Shown here piece by piece: positions 44,121 to 53,643 of a stretch of DNA of 64,000 nucleotides. Origin of the DNA: Alishewanella metallidurans. GTDB lineage: Bacteria > Pseudomonadota > Gammaproteobacteria > Enterobacterales > Alteromonadaceae. Every line of letters begins with the position of its first letter. Within the stretch, counting starts at the first letter, position 1. A program made the position numbers and the translations under genes. The stretch is from assembly GCF_036983985.1 (NCBI RefSeq), contig NZ_JALAHQ010000001.1, positions 620,001 through 684,000 of the forward strand, given 5' to 3'. Below the pieces are notes generated by a model. The model saw only the letters and a list, made by a program, of their open reading frames with translations. It did not search any database and was not told the DNA's origin.

Positions 44121-45959
44121 TTACCAACCGCATTGTTTACCTTTATTCTGCTGGTCTAAATAAGCTTGTAACGGAGCAAAATAATCTAACATAGTGGAAG
44201 CATCCATTTCTGGTTTGCCGGTAACCACTTGCAGCGCTTGTTGCCAGCTTTCGCTTGAACCCATTTCTAGCATTTCATTTAACTTAGCGCCGGCTGCTTT
44301 GCTGTTGTAAATTGAGCAGCGATGCACCGCACCTTCGTTACCGGCAATATCACACAGTGCCTTATGAAACTGAAACTGTAAGATATGGGCTAAGAAATAA
44401 CGGGTATAGGGCACATTACCTGGTACGTGGTATTTAGCACCTGGGTCAAAGTCAGCTTCAGTACGAGCCACTGGTGCTGATATACCTTGGTATTTTTCGC
44501 GTAGCTGCCACCAAGCTTCGTTATAGTGATCCGGTGTAATTTCGCCGTTAAATACTTGCCAGCGCCATTGATCTACCATTAAACCAAAGGGCACAAAGGC
44601 AATTTTGTCTAGCGCCATTTTCATTAGTAACCCCAGATCTTTCGACTCGTCGGGCACTTTGTCTAATAAGCCAATTTGCTTTAAATAGCCGGGTGTTACT
44701 GACAATGCGATGGTATCGCCGATAGCTTCATGGAAACCATCATTAGCGCTTTCTTGAAAATAGACCGACTGATCTTTATAGGCGCGTTGATAAAAATTGT
44801 GACCAAGTTCGTGGTGTATAACAGAGAAGTCTTCACCGGTGCGTTGAATACACATTTTAATGCGTAAATCATCTTTCGCATCCAGATCCCAAGCTGAGGC
44901 GTGGCACTCTACGTCACGATCACGTGGTTTAACAAATAACGAACGCTGATAAAAGCTCTCCGGTAGCGGGTTAAAACCTAATGAGGTAAAGAAACCTTCG
45001 GCACCTTTAACCATTTTTATTTCATCGTAGTTATGTTTTGCTAGTAATTCGGTAACGTCATACCCTGGATCAGCGTCTTTAGGTGCAACCAAGTCATAGA
45101 TGTTACCCCAGCTTTGCGCCCACATATTGCCTAATAAGTGTGCTGGAATTGGCTTGTCTTGCGGCACTTTGTCGGCACCATATTGCTCGGCTAATTTACT
45201 GCGTACATGACAATGCAATGCTTCATACAGCGGCTTTACTTGACCCCATACTCGGTCAAGCTCTTTGGCAAAATCGTCCGCCGGCATATCGTATTTTGAC
45301 CGCCACATAGCGCCGGTATCGGCATAGCCTAGTTCTTTAGCACCTTCGTTGGTTAGCTCAATTAAACGTTGATACAGTGGGCGCATTGGCTTGCTTACTT
45401 CACGCCATGCTTGCCACATTTCTAGCTGCTCATCGTAGTTGCGGCTGCTAGCCATGATGGTTGACATGTCACCTAGCGATAAACAGTTACCATCAGCTTT
45501 GCAGTATTTGCCTTTGCCATAAATGCCACCTAGCTCGGCGACGATTTTCGCCATTTCGGCAGTTTTGGCGGCATCTTGTGGTGCCGGTAAAGTAAGAGCC
45601 AGTTTAAGTTTATCCAGCTTACGGCGATTTACATCTGATAATTTAACCTGATCAAATTTAGCTGCTGCTGTCGCTAGGTTTACCATTTCGATGGTCAGCT
45701 TTTCGTTAACATCTGCAGCTAATGACGCGGTATCTTCGGTAATAAAGTTAGAGTAAATCCATTCCGCACGATTGGCTTCTAAGCCTAGCTGCTCTAGCTT
45801 TTTTTCTGTTTGTGCAAGGAAGTCGACTGCATTGGCTTCAGTTAGCGCTGTTTGCTCGGCCTGTACCTGCGTGTTTGCTTGTTGTTCTGGGCCACAAGCG
45901 CTAAGTAGCAGGGCTGAGCCAACCAGAAACGCGGTAGCCGAGAGTTTAAATGTCTTCAT
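44121..45959 (-). CDS. M2-family (ACE-like) zinc metallopeptidase lipoprotein
   Basis: The 612 aa protein begins with a lipoprotein signal (FLVGSALLLSAC) and is then a helical peptidase related to angiotensin-converting enzyme. The zinc motif HHELGHNFYQRAY gives HExxH, and the third ligand Glu lies in NDGFHEAIGDTIAL about 25 residues later. As a dipeptidyl carboxypeptidase it would trim peptides in the periplasm or at the cell surface. Start at 45959 (MKTFKLSATAF, AAAGG upstream). It is a single gene with its own terminator. Confidence 0.93.
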   Translation of the reverse strand: MKTFKLSATAFLVGSALLLSACGPEQQANTQVQAEQTALTEANAVDFLAQTEKKLEQLGLEANRAEWIYSNFITEDTASLAADVNEKLTIEMVNLATAAAKFDQVKLSDVNRRKLDKLKLALTLPAPQDAAKTAEMAKIVAELGGIYGKGKYCKADGNCLSLGDMSTIMASSRNYDEQLEMWQAWREVSKPMRPLYQRLIELTNEGAKELGYADTGAMWRSKYDMPADDFAKELDRVWGQVKPLYEALHCHVRSKLAEQYGADKVPQDKPIPAHLLGNMWAQSWGNIYDLVAPKDADPGYDVTELLAKHNYDEIKMVKGAEGFFTSLGFNPLPESFYQRSLFVKPRDRDVECHASAWDLDAKDDLRIKMCIQRTGEDFSVIHHELGHNFYQRAYKDQSVYFQESANDGFHEAIGDTIALSVTPGYLKQIGLLDKVPDESKDLGLLMKMALDKIAFVPFGLMVDQWRWQVFNGEITPDHYNEAWWQLREKYQGISAPVARTEADFDPGAKYHVPGNVPYTRYFLAHILQFQFHKALCDIAGNEGAVHRCSIYNSKAAGAKLNEMLEMGSSESWQQALQVVTGKPEMDASTMLDYFAPLQAYLDQQNKGKQCGW

Positions 45960-46042
45960 AAAATAACCTTTGCCTGTTGTTATGATTTTGAGCACGTCCA
46001 GTATAAACAGGCGCTAGCACATAATGCCAGCGCAAGGGCGCG

Positions 46043-47845
46043 TTAGTTTTGTTGTTTTTGCTGCAATTGCCACATCCGGGCGTATTCGCCGCCGGCAGCG
46101 AGCAAGCTGTCGTGACTACCTTGCTCGGCAAGCTGGCCATGCTTTAACACAATAATATTATCAGCATCGGTAATAGTAGATAATCGATGAGCAATAACAA
46201 GGCTGGTGTGATTTCGTGCCACTTCGCGCATGGCTTTTAATATAGCTTGCTCAGAGCTAGAGTCTAACGCCGACGTCGCTTCATCAAATATGAGTATTGG
46301 CGAGCGTTTGAGTATGGCGCGGGCAATAGCTATGCGTTGTTTTTCGCCGCCCGACACTTTTAAACCTCGCTCGCCAACTAAAGTAGCATCGCCTTGAGGC
46401 AAACTAGTAATAAAATCAGTTAGATAAGCAAGGCTAATGGCGTGATCAATGTCAGCCTCACTGGCATCGGGGCGGCCATAACGAATATTGTCGCGAATAC
46501 TGCTATTAAATAGCACAGTATCTTGCGGTACTATGGCAATAGAGCGGCGCAGACTGTCTAGCGTGACTTGACTGATGTCTTGGCCATCTATGGTTATGTT
46601 ACCGCTATTGAGATTATAAAACCGGTATAACAACCTAGCTATAGTGCTTTTACCGGCACCGCTGGCGCCAACTATCGCCACCTTACTGCCGGCGGGTATA
46701 GTGAAACTTAGCTGTTGCAGAATTGGTCGCTGTTGTTGGTAATTAAAACTTACTTGGTTAAAACTAATTTCGCCTTGTGTAAGCTGTAATAGTTGAGCGT
46801 CAGCGGTGTCGCTAATTAACGGTTTGCGTTTGAATAAGCCAAGCATATTTTCTAAATCGGTTAGTGCACGACGAATCTCACGATAGACAAAGCCAAGAAA
46901 GTTTAACGGTAGAAATAGCTGGATCATATACGCATTTACCATTACCAGATCGCCCAGTGTCAGTTGCTTATTGACTACCTCAGTAGATGCCAACCACATT
47001 AATAATGTAATAGCGCCAGCAATAATAAAGGCTTGCCCCGAGTTTAACGCCAATAGGCTAAGGCGATTTTTCAGCCTTGCTTGTTCCCATTTGGCTAAAA
47101 AACTGTCGTAGGTTTGTGCTTCGTACTGCTCATTATTAAAATACTTTACCGTTTCATAGTTTAACAAGCTATCAATGGCGCGGCTGTTAGTGGTGTTGTC
47201 GGCCTGATTAGCCTCGCGGGTATATTTATTGCGCCACTCAGTAATAACCACAGTAAAAAAGATATAAACAGATACCGCTATGAGGGTAATTAGTGAATAT
47301 AACGGCGAGAACAGGGTGGCAAAAATAACCGTAACCGCCACTATTTCAAACAGCGTAGGCACGATATTAAACATTAAAAAGCGCATTAAAAAACTTAGGC
47401 CATTAGTGCCGCGTTCAATATCACGGCTAATGCCACCGGTTTGCCGGTCTAAATGAAAAGCTAATTCTAAGCTATGTAGATGTTGAAATACCCGCAAGCC
47501 AAGCTGGCGCATGGCGTGCTCGGTAACTCGGCCGAATAAGGCGTCACGTACCTCACCTAAAAATACCCCTGCAAAGCGCAAACCGCCGTATAACAGCAAT
47601 AGCACAACAGGTACCATAAGTAGTTGGTGCCGGTTGCCATCAAGGGCATCAATAATGTATTTAAGCGCCAGTGGCATTAATAGCGTGGCTGCCTTAGCGG
47701 CGATTAATGCAAGCAGTGCCAGTAATACCCGGTATTTAAATTGCCACAAATACGGCCACAGCATTGCCAGTGTTTGCTTTAAGTTAGTGGCGTCATTGCG
47801 CTTAGTGGGTTCAGGTTGTTTTGCTGCAGAGCGCATGCCGCGCAT
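46043..47845 (-). CDS. Atm1-type ABC transporter, fused permease and ATPase
   Basis: The 600 aa half-transporter has six membrane segments in its first 330 residues and the Atm1-family signature RQTGGISRDIERGTNGLSFL. Its ATPase has Walker A VGASGAGKSTIARLL, the signature LKVSGGEKQRIAIARAIL, Walker B ILIFDEATSALD and a switch His in IAHRLSTI. Bacterial Atm1 homologues export glutathione-linked metals or sulfur species, so a link with the nearby sulfide genes is possible but unproven. The start at 47845 has AAGGAAA upstream; the longer frame reaches 47878. Confidence 0.9.
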   Translation of the reverse strand: MRGMRSAAKQPEPTKRNDATNLKQTLAMLWPYLWQFKYRVLLALLALIAAKAATLLMPLALKYIIDALDGNRHQLLMVPVVLLLLYGGLRFAGVFLGEVRDALFGRVTEHAMRQLGLRVFQHLHSLELAFHLDRQTGGISRDIERGTNGLSFLMRFLMFNIVPTLFEIVAVTVIFATLFSPLYSLITLIAVSVYIFFTVVITEWRNKYTREANQADNTTNSRAIDSLLNYETVKYFNNEQYEAQTYDSFLAKWEQARLKNRLSLLALNSGQAFIIAGAITLLMWLASTEVVNKQLTLGDLVMVNAYMIQLFLPLNFLGFVYREIRRALTDLENMLGLFKRKPLISDTADAQLLQLTQGEISFNQVSFNYQQQRPILQQLSFTIPAGSKVAIVGASGAGKSTIARLLYRFYNLNSGNITIDGQDISQVTLDSLRRSIAIVPQDTVLFNSSIRDNIRYGRPDASEADIDHAISLAYLTDFITSLPQGDATLVGERGLKVSGGEKQRIAIARAILKRSPILIFDEATSALDSSSEQAILKAMREVARNHTSLVIAHRLSTITDADNIIVLKHGQLAEQGSHDSLLAAGGEYARMWQLQQKQQN

Positions 47846-47946
47846 GACATTTTCCTTGTTAACAAAGCTTAGCTGCAAAGGTACGCTGTATCAGCGCTAA
47901 CCTGCAACTTAAACTCTGCATAAATACTTATTACTACGTTAGAAAT

Positions 47947-47976
47947 AAAAACGCCGGCGATTAAACCGGCGTTTTT
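47947..47976. terminator. Terminator between fadE and the ABC transporter gene
   Basis: AAAACGCCGG and CCGGCGTTTT pair around an 8-base loop, with A and T runs on both sides. Both neighbouring genes are on the minus strand, so it ends fadE, whose stop is 24 bases away. Confidence 0.85.
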
Positions 47977-47999
47977 CTAAGTTTAGCTAGAGCGCCTAA

Positions 48000-50477
48000 T
48001 TAAGCGGCGTGCTCTTTTTTATCTTTGGCTAATGCACCTGGGCCTTGTTGCGGCAGGGTTTTATCGGCAGCAATATACTCAGAGTCAAAGTCATCAACGT
48101 TAATGGCAAATAACCGACCTTTTTCTGCTATACGCAGCTGGTTAGCTTCCGCTTCGGTAATTACCTTTAACTCTAAGCCTAAATCGGCTACTTCGTTTAA
48201 GCGATAAAACGGTAGGCGCTTTTTCGCAGCATGGCTTACTTTGTCAAAGATGGGTTCAGCAAGAAGAATATCTTTTAACGCTTGCTCCATCATACCTAAC
48301 TGATTTAATGGCTCGTTTTTTAGATACAGATAGTGACCTAAGCGTGAACGTGAATCACTGGGTGTTTGCATAATACGGGCAACTTTGTGCTCGGTAATAT
48401 CCGACGCTTTACGTAAGGTGCGGCCCCACGGAAACACGATGCGCTTTAAGACAACCCCTACAATGCGGTTCGGGAAGTTATTAAATAACTCGTCCATTGC
48501 TAACTGAGCTTTGGCCATATTGTCTTCACAGCCCCACTGTACTAGTGGTAAATCATCCACTTTACGACCTTCATCGTTATAGCGTTTCAGTATGGCTGAG
48601 GTTAAATACAGCATACTTAAAATATCGCCTAAACGTGCTGATATACGTTCACGGCGTTTTAAATCACCACCTAGAGTGCCCATGGCAACATCAGACATTA
48701 GCGCAAGAGATGCACTAAAGCGGTTCATTTGACGGTAGTACTTTGCTGTAGCATCGTTGTAGGGCGCGTTACTAAAGATACCGCCAGTTAACGATAACCA
48801 GAAAGTACGGAAGAAATTACTAATAGCAAAACCAATATGGCCAAATAGCGCTTTATCAAACGCGGTTACGGCTGCGCGCTCGTCGTCTATTTGTGCGGCT
48901 TGTAGTTCTGCCAGTACATAAGGATGACAACGAATAGCACCTTGACCATAAATAATCATATTACGGGTTAAAATATTGGCACCTTCTACCGTAATGGCTA
49001 CTGGCGCACCCTGATAACCGCGGGCTAAATAGTTATTTGGCCCCATACAAATACCCTTACCACCATGAATATCCATGGCATCAGTAATGGCTTGGCGCAT
49101 GCGTTCAGTCATATGGTATTTAGTAATGGCAGAAATAACCGATGGTTTTTCGCCTAGGTCGATAGCACCAACCGACATAGTCGTTGACGCATCAGCCATA
49201 TAAGCATAACCACCTACGCGAGCCATGGCTTCTTCTACGCCTTCCATTTTACCGATAGGTAATCTGAATTGGCGGCGAATACGCGCATAAGCACCCGTTG
49301 CCATAGCGACAGCTTTAATGCCGCCAGTACTGTTTGACGGTAATGTAATAGCACGACCAACTGATAAACACTCAACTAGCATACGCCAGCCTTGGCCAGC
49401 CATACTTACACCACCAATAATGTAATCTAGTGGGACAAAGATATCTTTACCCTGAGTAGGACCGTTTTGAAATGGCACGTTTAGCGGGAAATGGCGACGG
49501 CCAATTTTAACCCCTGGCGTGGTTACAGGGATCAGCGCACAGGTAATGCCTAAGTCTTTGTTATCGCCAATTAGGCCTTCAGGATCGTACAGTTTAAACG
49601 CCAAACCTAATACGGTGGCAATAGGTGCTAAGGTGATATAACGCTTGTCCCAGGTTAGGCGCATACCAATAACTTCTTGGCCTTCCCACTCACCTTTACA
49701 AATAATACCGGTATCGGGAATAGCACCCGCATCTGAACCTGCTTCTGGGCTGGTTAGGGCAAAGCAGGGCACTTCTATACCTTTGGCTAAGCGAGGCAGG
49801 TAATGCGCTTTTTGTTCGTCAGTACCATAGTGTTGTAATAGCTCACCTGGGCCTAACGAGTTAGGTACGCCAACGATGCTTGATAACACCATGCTTTTGC
49901 TGGTTAACTTTTGTAATACACAAGACTGGGCATAAGCGGAAAATTCTAAACCGCCATATTGCTTTTTAATGATCATGGCAAAGAAGCCGTGATCTTTTAA
50001 GTATTGATACACTTCTGGTGTTAAATCGGCACGCTCATGAGTAATATGCCAGTCATCAACCATAGCTAGCAGCTCTTCAACTGGGCCATCAAGGAAGGCT
50101 TGTTCCTCAGTGCTTAAGCGTGGTGCAGGAATGTTATGTAATTTATGCCAATCCGGATTGCCGCGAAATAAATCAGCTTCCCACCAAGTGGTACCTGCAT
50201 CAATTGCTTCTTTTTCGGTAGTGGACATTTCTGGCATAATTTTGCGATACAGCTTTAATAACGGTTTAGTTAAAGACTGCTGGCGCACTGAGGCGATATT
50301 GAGCGGTAATGCCACTATTAAGAATATTATCCAGCTTAACGTGCCGACAATATGTAGCGCTGTGGCAATAGCTAAGACAACAGTAACTGCTGCCGTAAAC
50401 ATAGTTAGGCTGGCACGGCTATAAGCCAATACCGCTAAGGTGCTTATAAGCACGATCCAGAATATTAGTATTTCCAT
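48000..50477 (-). CDS. fadE: Acyl-CoA dehydrogenase FadE
   Basis: FadE is the FAD-dependent enzyme of the first step of fatty acid beta-oxidation. The 825 aa protein has N-terminal membrane segments (a long hydrophobic stretch over the first 60 residues). It then has the acyl-CoA dehydrogenase fold: CFALTSPEAGSDAGAIPDTG in the flavin/substrate region, MERMRQAI-like helices, and DIHGGKGICMGPNNYLARGYQGAPVAITVEGANILTR with the catalytic Glu. The C-terminal extension matches E. coli FadE (814 aa). It stands alone; no FadR site is evident. Confidence 0.95.
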   Translation of the reverse strand: MEILIFWIVLISTLAVLAYSRASLTMFTAAVTVVLAIATALHIVGTLSWIIFLIVALPLNIASVRQQSLTKPLLKLYRKIMPEMSTTEKEAIDAGTTWWEADLFRGNPDWHKLHNIPAPRLSTEEQAFLDGPVEELLAMVDDWHITHERADLTPEVYQYLKDHGFFAMIIKKQYGGLEFSAYAQSCVLQKLTSKSMVLSSIVGVPNSLGPGELLQHYGTDEQKAHYLPRLAKGIEVPCFALTSPEAGSDAGAIPDTGIICKGEWEGQEVIGMRLTWDKRYITLAPIATVLGLAFKLYDPEGLIGDNKDLGITCALIPVTTPGVKIGRRHFPLNVPFQNGPTQGKDIFVPLDYIIGGVSMAGQGWRMLVECLSVGRAITLPSNSTGGIKAVAMATGAYARIRRQFRLPIGKMEGVEEAMARVGGYAYMADASTTMSVGAIDLGEKPSVISAITKYHMTERMRQAITDAMDIHGGKGICMGPNNYLARGYQGAPVAITVEGANILTRNMIIYGQGAIRCHPYVLAELQAAQIDDERAAVTAFDKALFGHIGFAISNFFRTFWLSLTGGIFSNAPYNDATAKYYRQMNRFSASLALMSDVAMGTLGGDLKRRERISARLGDILSMLYLTSAILKRYNDEGRKVDDLPLVQWGCEDNMAKAQLAMDELFNNFPNRIVGVVLKRIVFPWGRTLRKASDITEHKVARIMQTPSDSRSRLGHYLYLKNEPLNQLGMMEQALKDILLAEPIFDKVSHAAKKRLPFYRLNEVADLGLELKVITEAEANQLRIAEKGRLFAINVDDFDSEYIAADKTLPQQGPGALAKDKKEHAA

Positions 50478-50717
50478 TTATTGCTCCAATTAGAGGTCAG
50501 ACCACTGTGCTGCTAGAGTAGAACGCTTTAGCAAAAGTTGCAAGCTTCAAACGCAGAGTTAAACAAAGTGATGGCAAAGCCAGATAGCGTTTATACGTTA
50601 CAGCATAGACCTTTGGCTTAGAATAGCTGACAAAATAGTTACAGATAGGGGATAGAATTTAAACATAACCGCCGTTCAAAAAGGCGGTTATGTACTAAAT
50701 CGAGCAGTATTACGCTG
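50478..50717. other. Intergenic region upstream of fadE with a 3' hairpin of the purMN operon
   Basis: The fadE promoter must lie here on the minus strand, but I see no clear -35/-10 pair or operator. CATAACCGCC (50664-50673) and GGCGGTTATG (50683-50692) form a hairpin that probably ends the purM-purN-DUF3108 transcript. Confidence 0.5.
50664..50692 (-). terminator. Terminator of the purM-purN-DUF3108 operon
   Basis: A perfect 10-bp stem (CATAACCGCC / GGCGGTTATG) with a 9-base loop lies 26 bases past the DUF3108 stop. The following T run is short. Confidence 0.6.
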
Positions 50718-51461
50718 TTATGGTGCGTCGTTAGTTTGCATGGTTGGCGTTAACGCTAACTTGTGTAGCTGAACATCGAACTGTTCAACATTGTCTTCAC
50801 CGCTCCATAATCTTACTAACATATAATCGAGTTCAGGTGCGACCCATGCATAAATTTGTTTGTTGCTGTTCTGCTCTGTACGCACAATACGTAAGGTTTT
50901 AGTATTACCATAGGGCAGTGCTAGCATTTCTTCCGCTACTACTTTGTAGTGGTATGTTTTGCTATTACCACTGCGATTAAGCACGTTGTAGTGAAACTCA
51001 GTTTTACCTGCTTTTAAATCTAATACCAATTGCAGCTGATAACTTATTGGGTCTAGCCAGTCTTCTTGCCATTTTATTGCTTTTGTTTTACGCGCCTTAC
51101 CTTCTGTTACCACTTTGGTTTCTGGGTTTAGGTTAAGTTCATAATATCTATTCGGGCCAGTACCTGAGCGCTGCATGGTATAGCGCAGCGGCTTAATACT
51201 TCCATTTTCGATAATAAAATTAGAGGTTTCTTGGCGTTTATCAGAGAAAATCATCCAGCTGATGTCGCTGCTATAACCTAGTTCATAACCTTGTTCGGTA
51301 TGGGTTAGATATCGGTGTGCTGTGCCGTGACTTTTACCCGCACGATAAACAATATAGTCAGCTTCAAAGCTGGTTAATGGTGTGGTGTCGGCATAAGTTG
51401 CGCTTGAGAACAGCGCGGTTAACATAATAAAAGACGTATATAAACGCCATTTAGTCTTCAT
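50718..51461 (-). CDS. DUF3108 domain-containing periplasmic protein
   Basis: The 247 aa protein has a signal peptide (LYTSFIMLTALFSSATYA) and the beta-rich DUF3108 domain (SFEADYIVYRAGKSHGTAHRYL, PISYQLQLVLDLKAGKTEF, YAWVAPELDYMLVRL). Its function is unknown; related proteins sit after purN in Vibrio and Shewanella. Several ATGs crowd the start; I use 51461 because it leaves the cleanest signal peptide. All choices overlap the end of purN, so translation is coupled. Confidence 0.8.
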   Translation of the reverse strand: MKTKWRLYTSFIMLTALFSSATYADTTPLTSFEADYIVYRAGKSHGTAHRYLTHTEQGYELGYSSDISWMIFSDKRQETSNFIIENGSIKPLRYTMQRSGTGPNRYYELNLNPETKVVTEGKARKTKAIKWQEDWLDPISYQLQLVLDLKAGKTEFHYNVLNRSGNSKTYHYKVVAEEMLALPYGNTKTLRIVRTEQNSNKQIYAWVAPELDYMLVRLWSGEDNVEQFDVQLHKLALTPTMQTNDAP

Positions 51462-52101
51462 CATCATTCGCATAACCATTGGCAGCTAATACATTACCAT
51501 CTAACCATGCCTGATCTGCCCGCTGTTGTAAACGATTTTGGCAAAACCAGCGCACTACCAGCGGATAGATTTGATGCTCTTGCTCGTGCACGCGTTCAGC
51601 TAACGAGGCTACATCGTCATCACTAAACAGCGGTACCTTAGCTTGCAAAATAACGGGGCCACCATCAAGTTGTTCGGTAACAAAATGTACACTACAACCG
51701 TGTTCAGTATCTTTGGCATCAATTGCCCGTTGGTAGGTGTTAAGCCCCTGATATTTAGGAAGTAAAGAGGGATGAATATTCAGTAAACGCCCAGAGTAAT
51801 GCTGCACAAACGCAGGTGTTAGTATGCGCATAAAACCAGCTAGTACCACTAAGTCCGGTTGATACTGATCAATAGCGTCAATTAAAGCTAAATCGTAGCT
51901 ATCGCGGTCTTGGTACGCTTTATGGCTTAATACCTGAGTGCTAATGCCAGCTTCGCTGGCCCGAACTAAGCCATAAGCATCAGCTTTATTCGCAATAACA
52001 GCGTTAACTTTGCCCGGTATGGCGCCACTATTGCAGGCATCTATAATCGCCTGCAAGTTAGAGCCACTACCGGAAATCAATACAACAATAGATTTCATCA
52101 C
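51451..52101 (-). CDS. purN: Phosphoribosylglycinamide formyltransferase
   Basis: PurN adds the formyl group from formyl-tetrahydrofolate to GAR in purine synthesis. The phosphate-binding SGSGSNLQAI, the catalytic NIHPSLLPKYQGLNTY (Asn and His) and EQLDGGPVI (Asp) are present. The 216 aa length is standard. It follows purM by 5 bases as in E. coli purMN. Confidence 0.96.
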   Translation of the reverse strand: MMKSIVVLISGSGSNLQAIIDACNSGAIPGKVNAVIANKADAYGLVRASEAGISTQVLSHKAYQDRDSYDLALIDAIDQYQPDLVVLAGFMRILTPAFVQHYSGRLLNIHPSLLPKYQGLNTYQRAIDAKDTEHGCSVHFVTEQLDGGPVILQAKVPLFSDDDVASLAERVHEQEHQIYPLVVRWFCQNRLQQRADQAWLDGNVLAANGYANDDED

Positions 52102-52106
52102 CGGCC

Positions 52107-53150
52107 TTATTCGTTAATGATAACCTGTTCGTCGCTTTGACCCGCTGCCTGAATTTCGCCTAAGTGCCATGCCGTTTCGCCCGCAGCTTTAAGAAAATCC
52201 AGTGCCGTATTTAATTGTTCTTTTGGCAGCACAATAAGCATGCCTACACCACAGTTAAAAGTGCGGTACATCTCATGGCGACTAATATTGCCTTGCTGCT
52301 GTAACCAGTTAAATATTGCCGGCCACTGCCAGCTTTTACCATCAATAACAGCTTTTGCATTATCAGGCAGAACGCGAGGAATATTTTCCCAGAAACCACC
52401 GCCGGTAATATGACATAGCGCATGTACAGGGACGCGCTTAAATAAATTAAGCAGATTTTTTACATAAATGCGGGTTGGTTCTAGTAGGTGGTCGGCAATA
52501 GATTTACCTTCCAACATGCTGTCTGGGTTTTGGCCACTTACTTCTAATACTTTACGTACTAAAGAGAAACCGTTTGAGTGCGGGCCGGATGAAGCTAATG
52601 CAATGAGTTGATCACCCGGTTGTACTTTGCTGCCATCAATGATGTTGGCTTTTTCTACTACACCAACGCAAAAACCGGCGATATCGTAGTCTTCACCGTG
52701 GTACATGCCCGGCATTTCTGCGGTTTCGCCACCTACCAGTGCACAACCTGCTTGCACACAACCTTCGGCTATACCGTGCACTACTGCTGACGCGGTATCA
52801 ACGTCTAGCTTACCGGTAGCGTAATAATCTAAGAAAAATAATGGCTCGGCACCTTGTACCACTAAGTCGTTTACGCACATAGCTACTAAGTCAATGCCGA
52901 CACCGTCATGGCGTTTTAGATCCATGGCTAAACGTAATTTTGTACCCACACCGTCAGTACCAGATACTAATACCGGCTCTTTATAGCCGGCAGGGATCTG
53001 GCATAGGGCGCCAAAACCACCTAATCCGCCCATAACCTCTGGTCGACGCGTGCGTTTTACGGCACCTTTAATACGTTCAACTAACGCGTTACCGGCGTCA
53101 ATATCTACACCGGCGTCTTTGTAGCTTAAAGATGTTTTCTGCTCGCTCAC
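52107..53150 (-). CDS. purM: Phosphoribosylformylglycinamidine cyclo-ligase (AIR synthetase)
   Basis: PurM closes the imidazole ring to make AIR with ATP. The N-terminal motif SLSYKDAGVDIDAGNALV, the VSGTDGVGTKLRLA segment and the glycine-rich ITGGGFWENIPRVL are present. The start is placed at a GTG (53150) with GAGG just before it, giving 347 aa. The ATG upstream at 53198 would add residues without family resemblance. A PurR site is not visible to me. Confidence 0.96.
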   Translation of the reverse strand: MSEQKTSLSYKDAGVDIDAGNALVERIKGAVKRTRRPEVMGGLGGFGALCQIPAGYKEPVLVSGTDGVGTKLRLAMDLKRHDGVGIDLVAMCVNDLVVQGAEPLFFLDYYATGKLDVDTASAVVHGIAEGCVQAGCALVGGETAEMPGMYHGEDYDIAGFCVGVVEKANIIDGSKVQPGDQLIALASSGPHSNGFSLVRKVLEVSGQNPDSMLEGKSIADHLLEPTRIYVKNLLNLFKRVPVHALCHITGGGFWENIPRVLPDNAKAVIDGKSWQWPAIFNWLQQQGNISRHEMYRTFNCGVGMLIVLPKEQLNTALDFLKAAGETAWHLGEIQAAGQSDEQVIINE

Positions 53151-53228
53151 GACTATCCTCGAATGGCTGAAAGTGGAAAGGCTTAAAATTGGCTGCATTT
53201 TACCTGTTTAACGCCGCAGACAAAAGCC

Positions 53229-53636
53229 TTACTGCATAGCATTTGCCATTGCTTGCTTAACATAGTCATGTAGGCTAATGCTGTTATCACGGGTAATTTT
53301 ATGGTAACACACTGATGCAAATGGGAATTCTTTATCATTAAACTGTACAAAAATAAAGGGAGCAGCAGTATCAGTCTGATTGTGCTGCCACTGTCCGCCA
53401 ACGTTAGCAATAAACACTTCACCAACGTACGCGCCTAAAATATTGCTTAATGTAAATACGAGTTCGGTAGAGTGGCGTTGTTGTTTTTCTAGCTGATGCA
53501 GTTCAGATATCAGGTTGTCTAGCTGTTCTAAACTAGCAATACTGTTATTTAGCGCTATTTTATGTTGTTCTTTGGCGTAAGACACCGCGTCGGTGGCGCT
53601 ATCGTGCATTAGTTTATTTAGTTCTTGTTGTTGCAT
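53229..53636 (-). CDS. Small DUF3806-like protein
   Basis: The 135 aa cytoplasmic protein has a helical N-terminal half (SYAKEQHKIALNNSIASLEQLDNLI) and a beta half with LGAYVGEVFIANVGGQW and FPFASVCYHKITRDNSISLHDYVKQ. That pattern resembles DUF3806 proteins. I assign no function. It follows the LysR gene by 7 bases on the same strand, so the two are likely co-transcribed. Confidence 0.65.
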   Translation of the reverse strand: MQQQELNKLMHDSATDAVSYAKEQHKIALNNSIASLEQLDNLISELHQLEKQQRHSTELVFTLSNILGAYVGEVFIANVGGQWQHNQTDTAAPFIFVQFNDKEFPFASVCYHKITRDNSISLHDYVKQAMANAMQ

Positions 53637-53643
53637 AATTGCC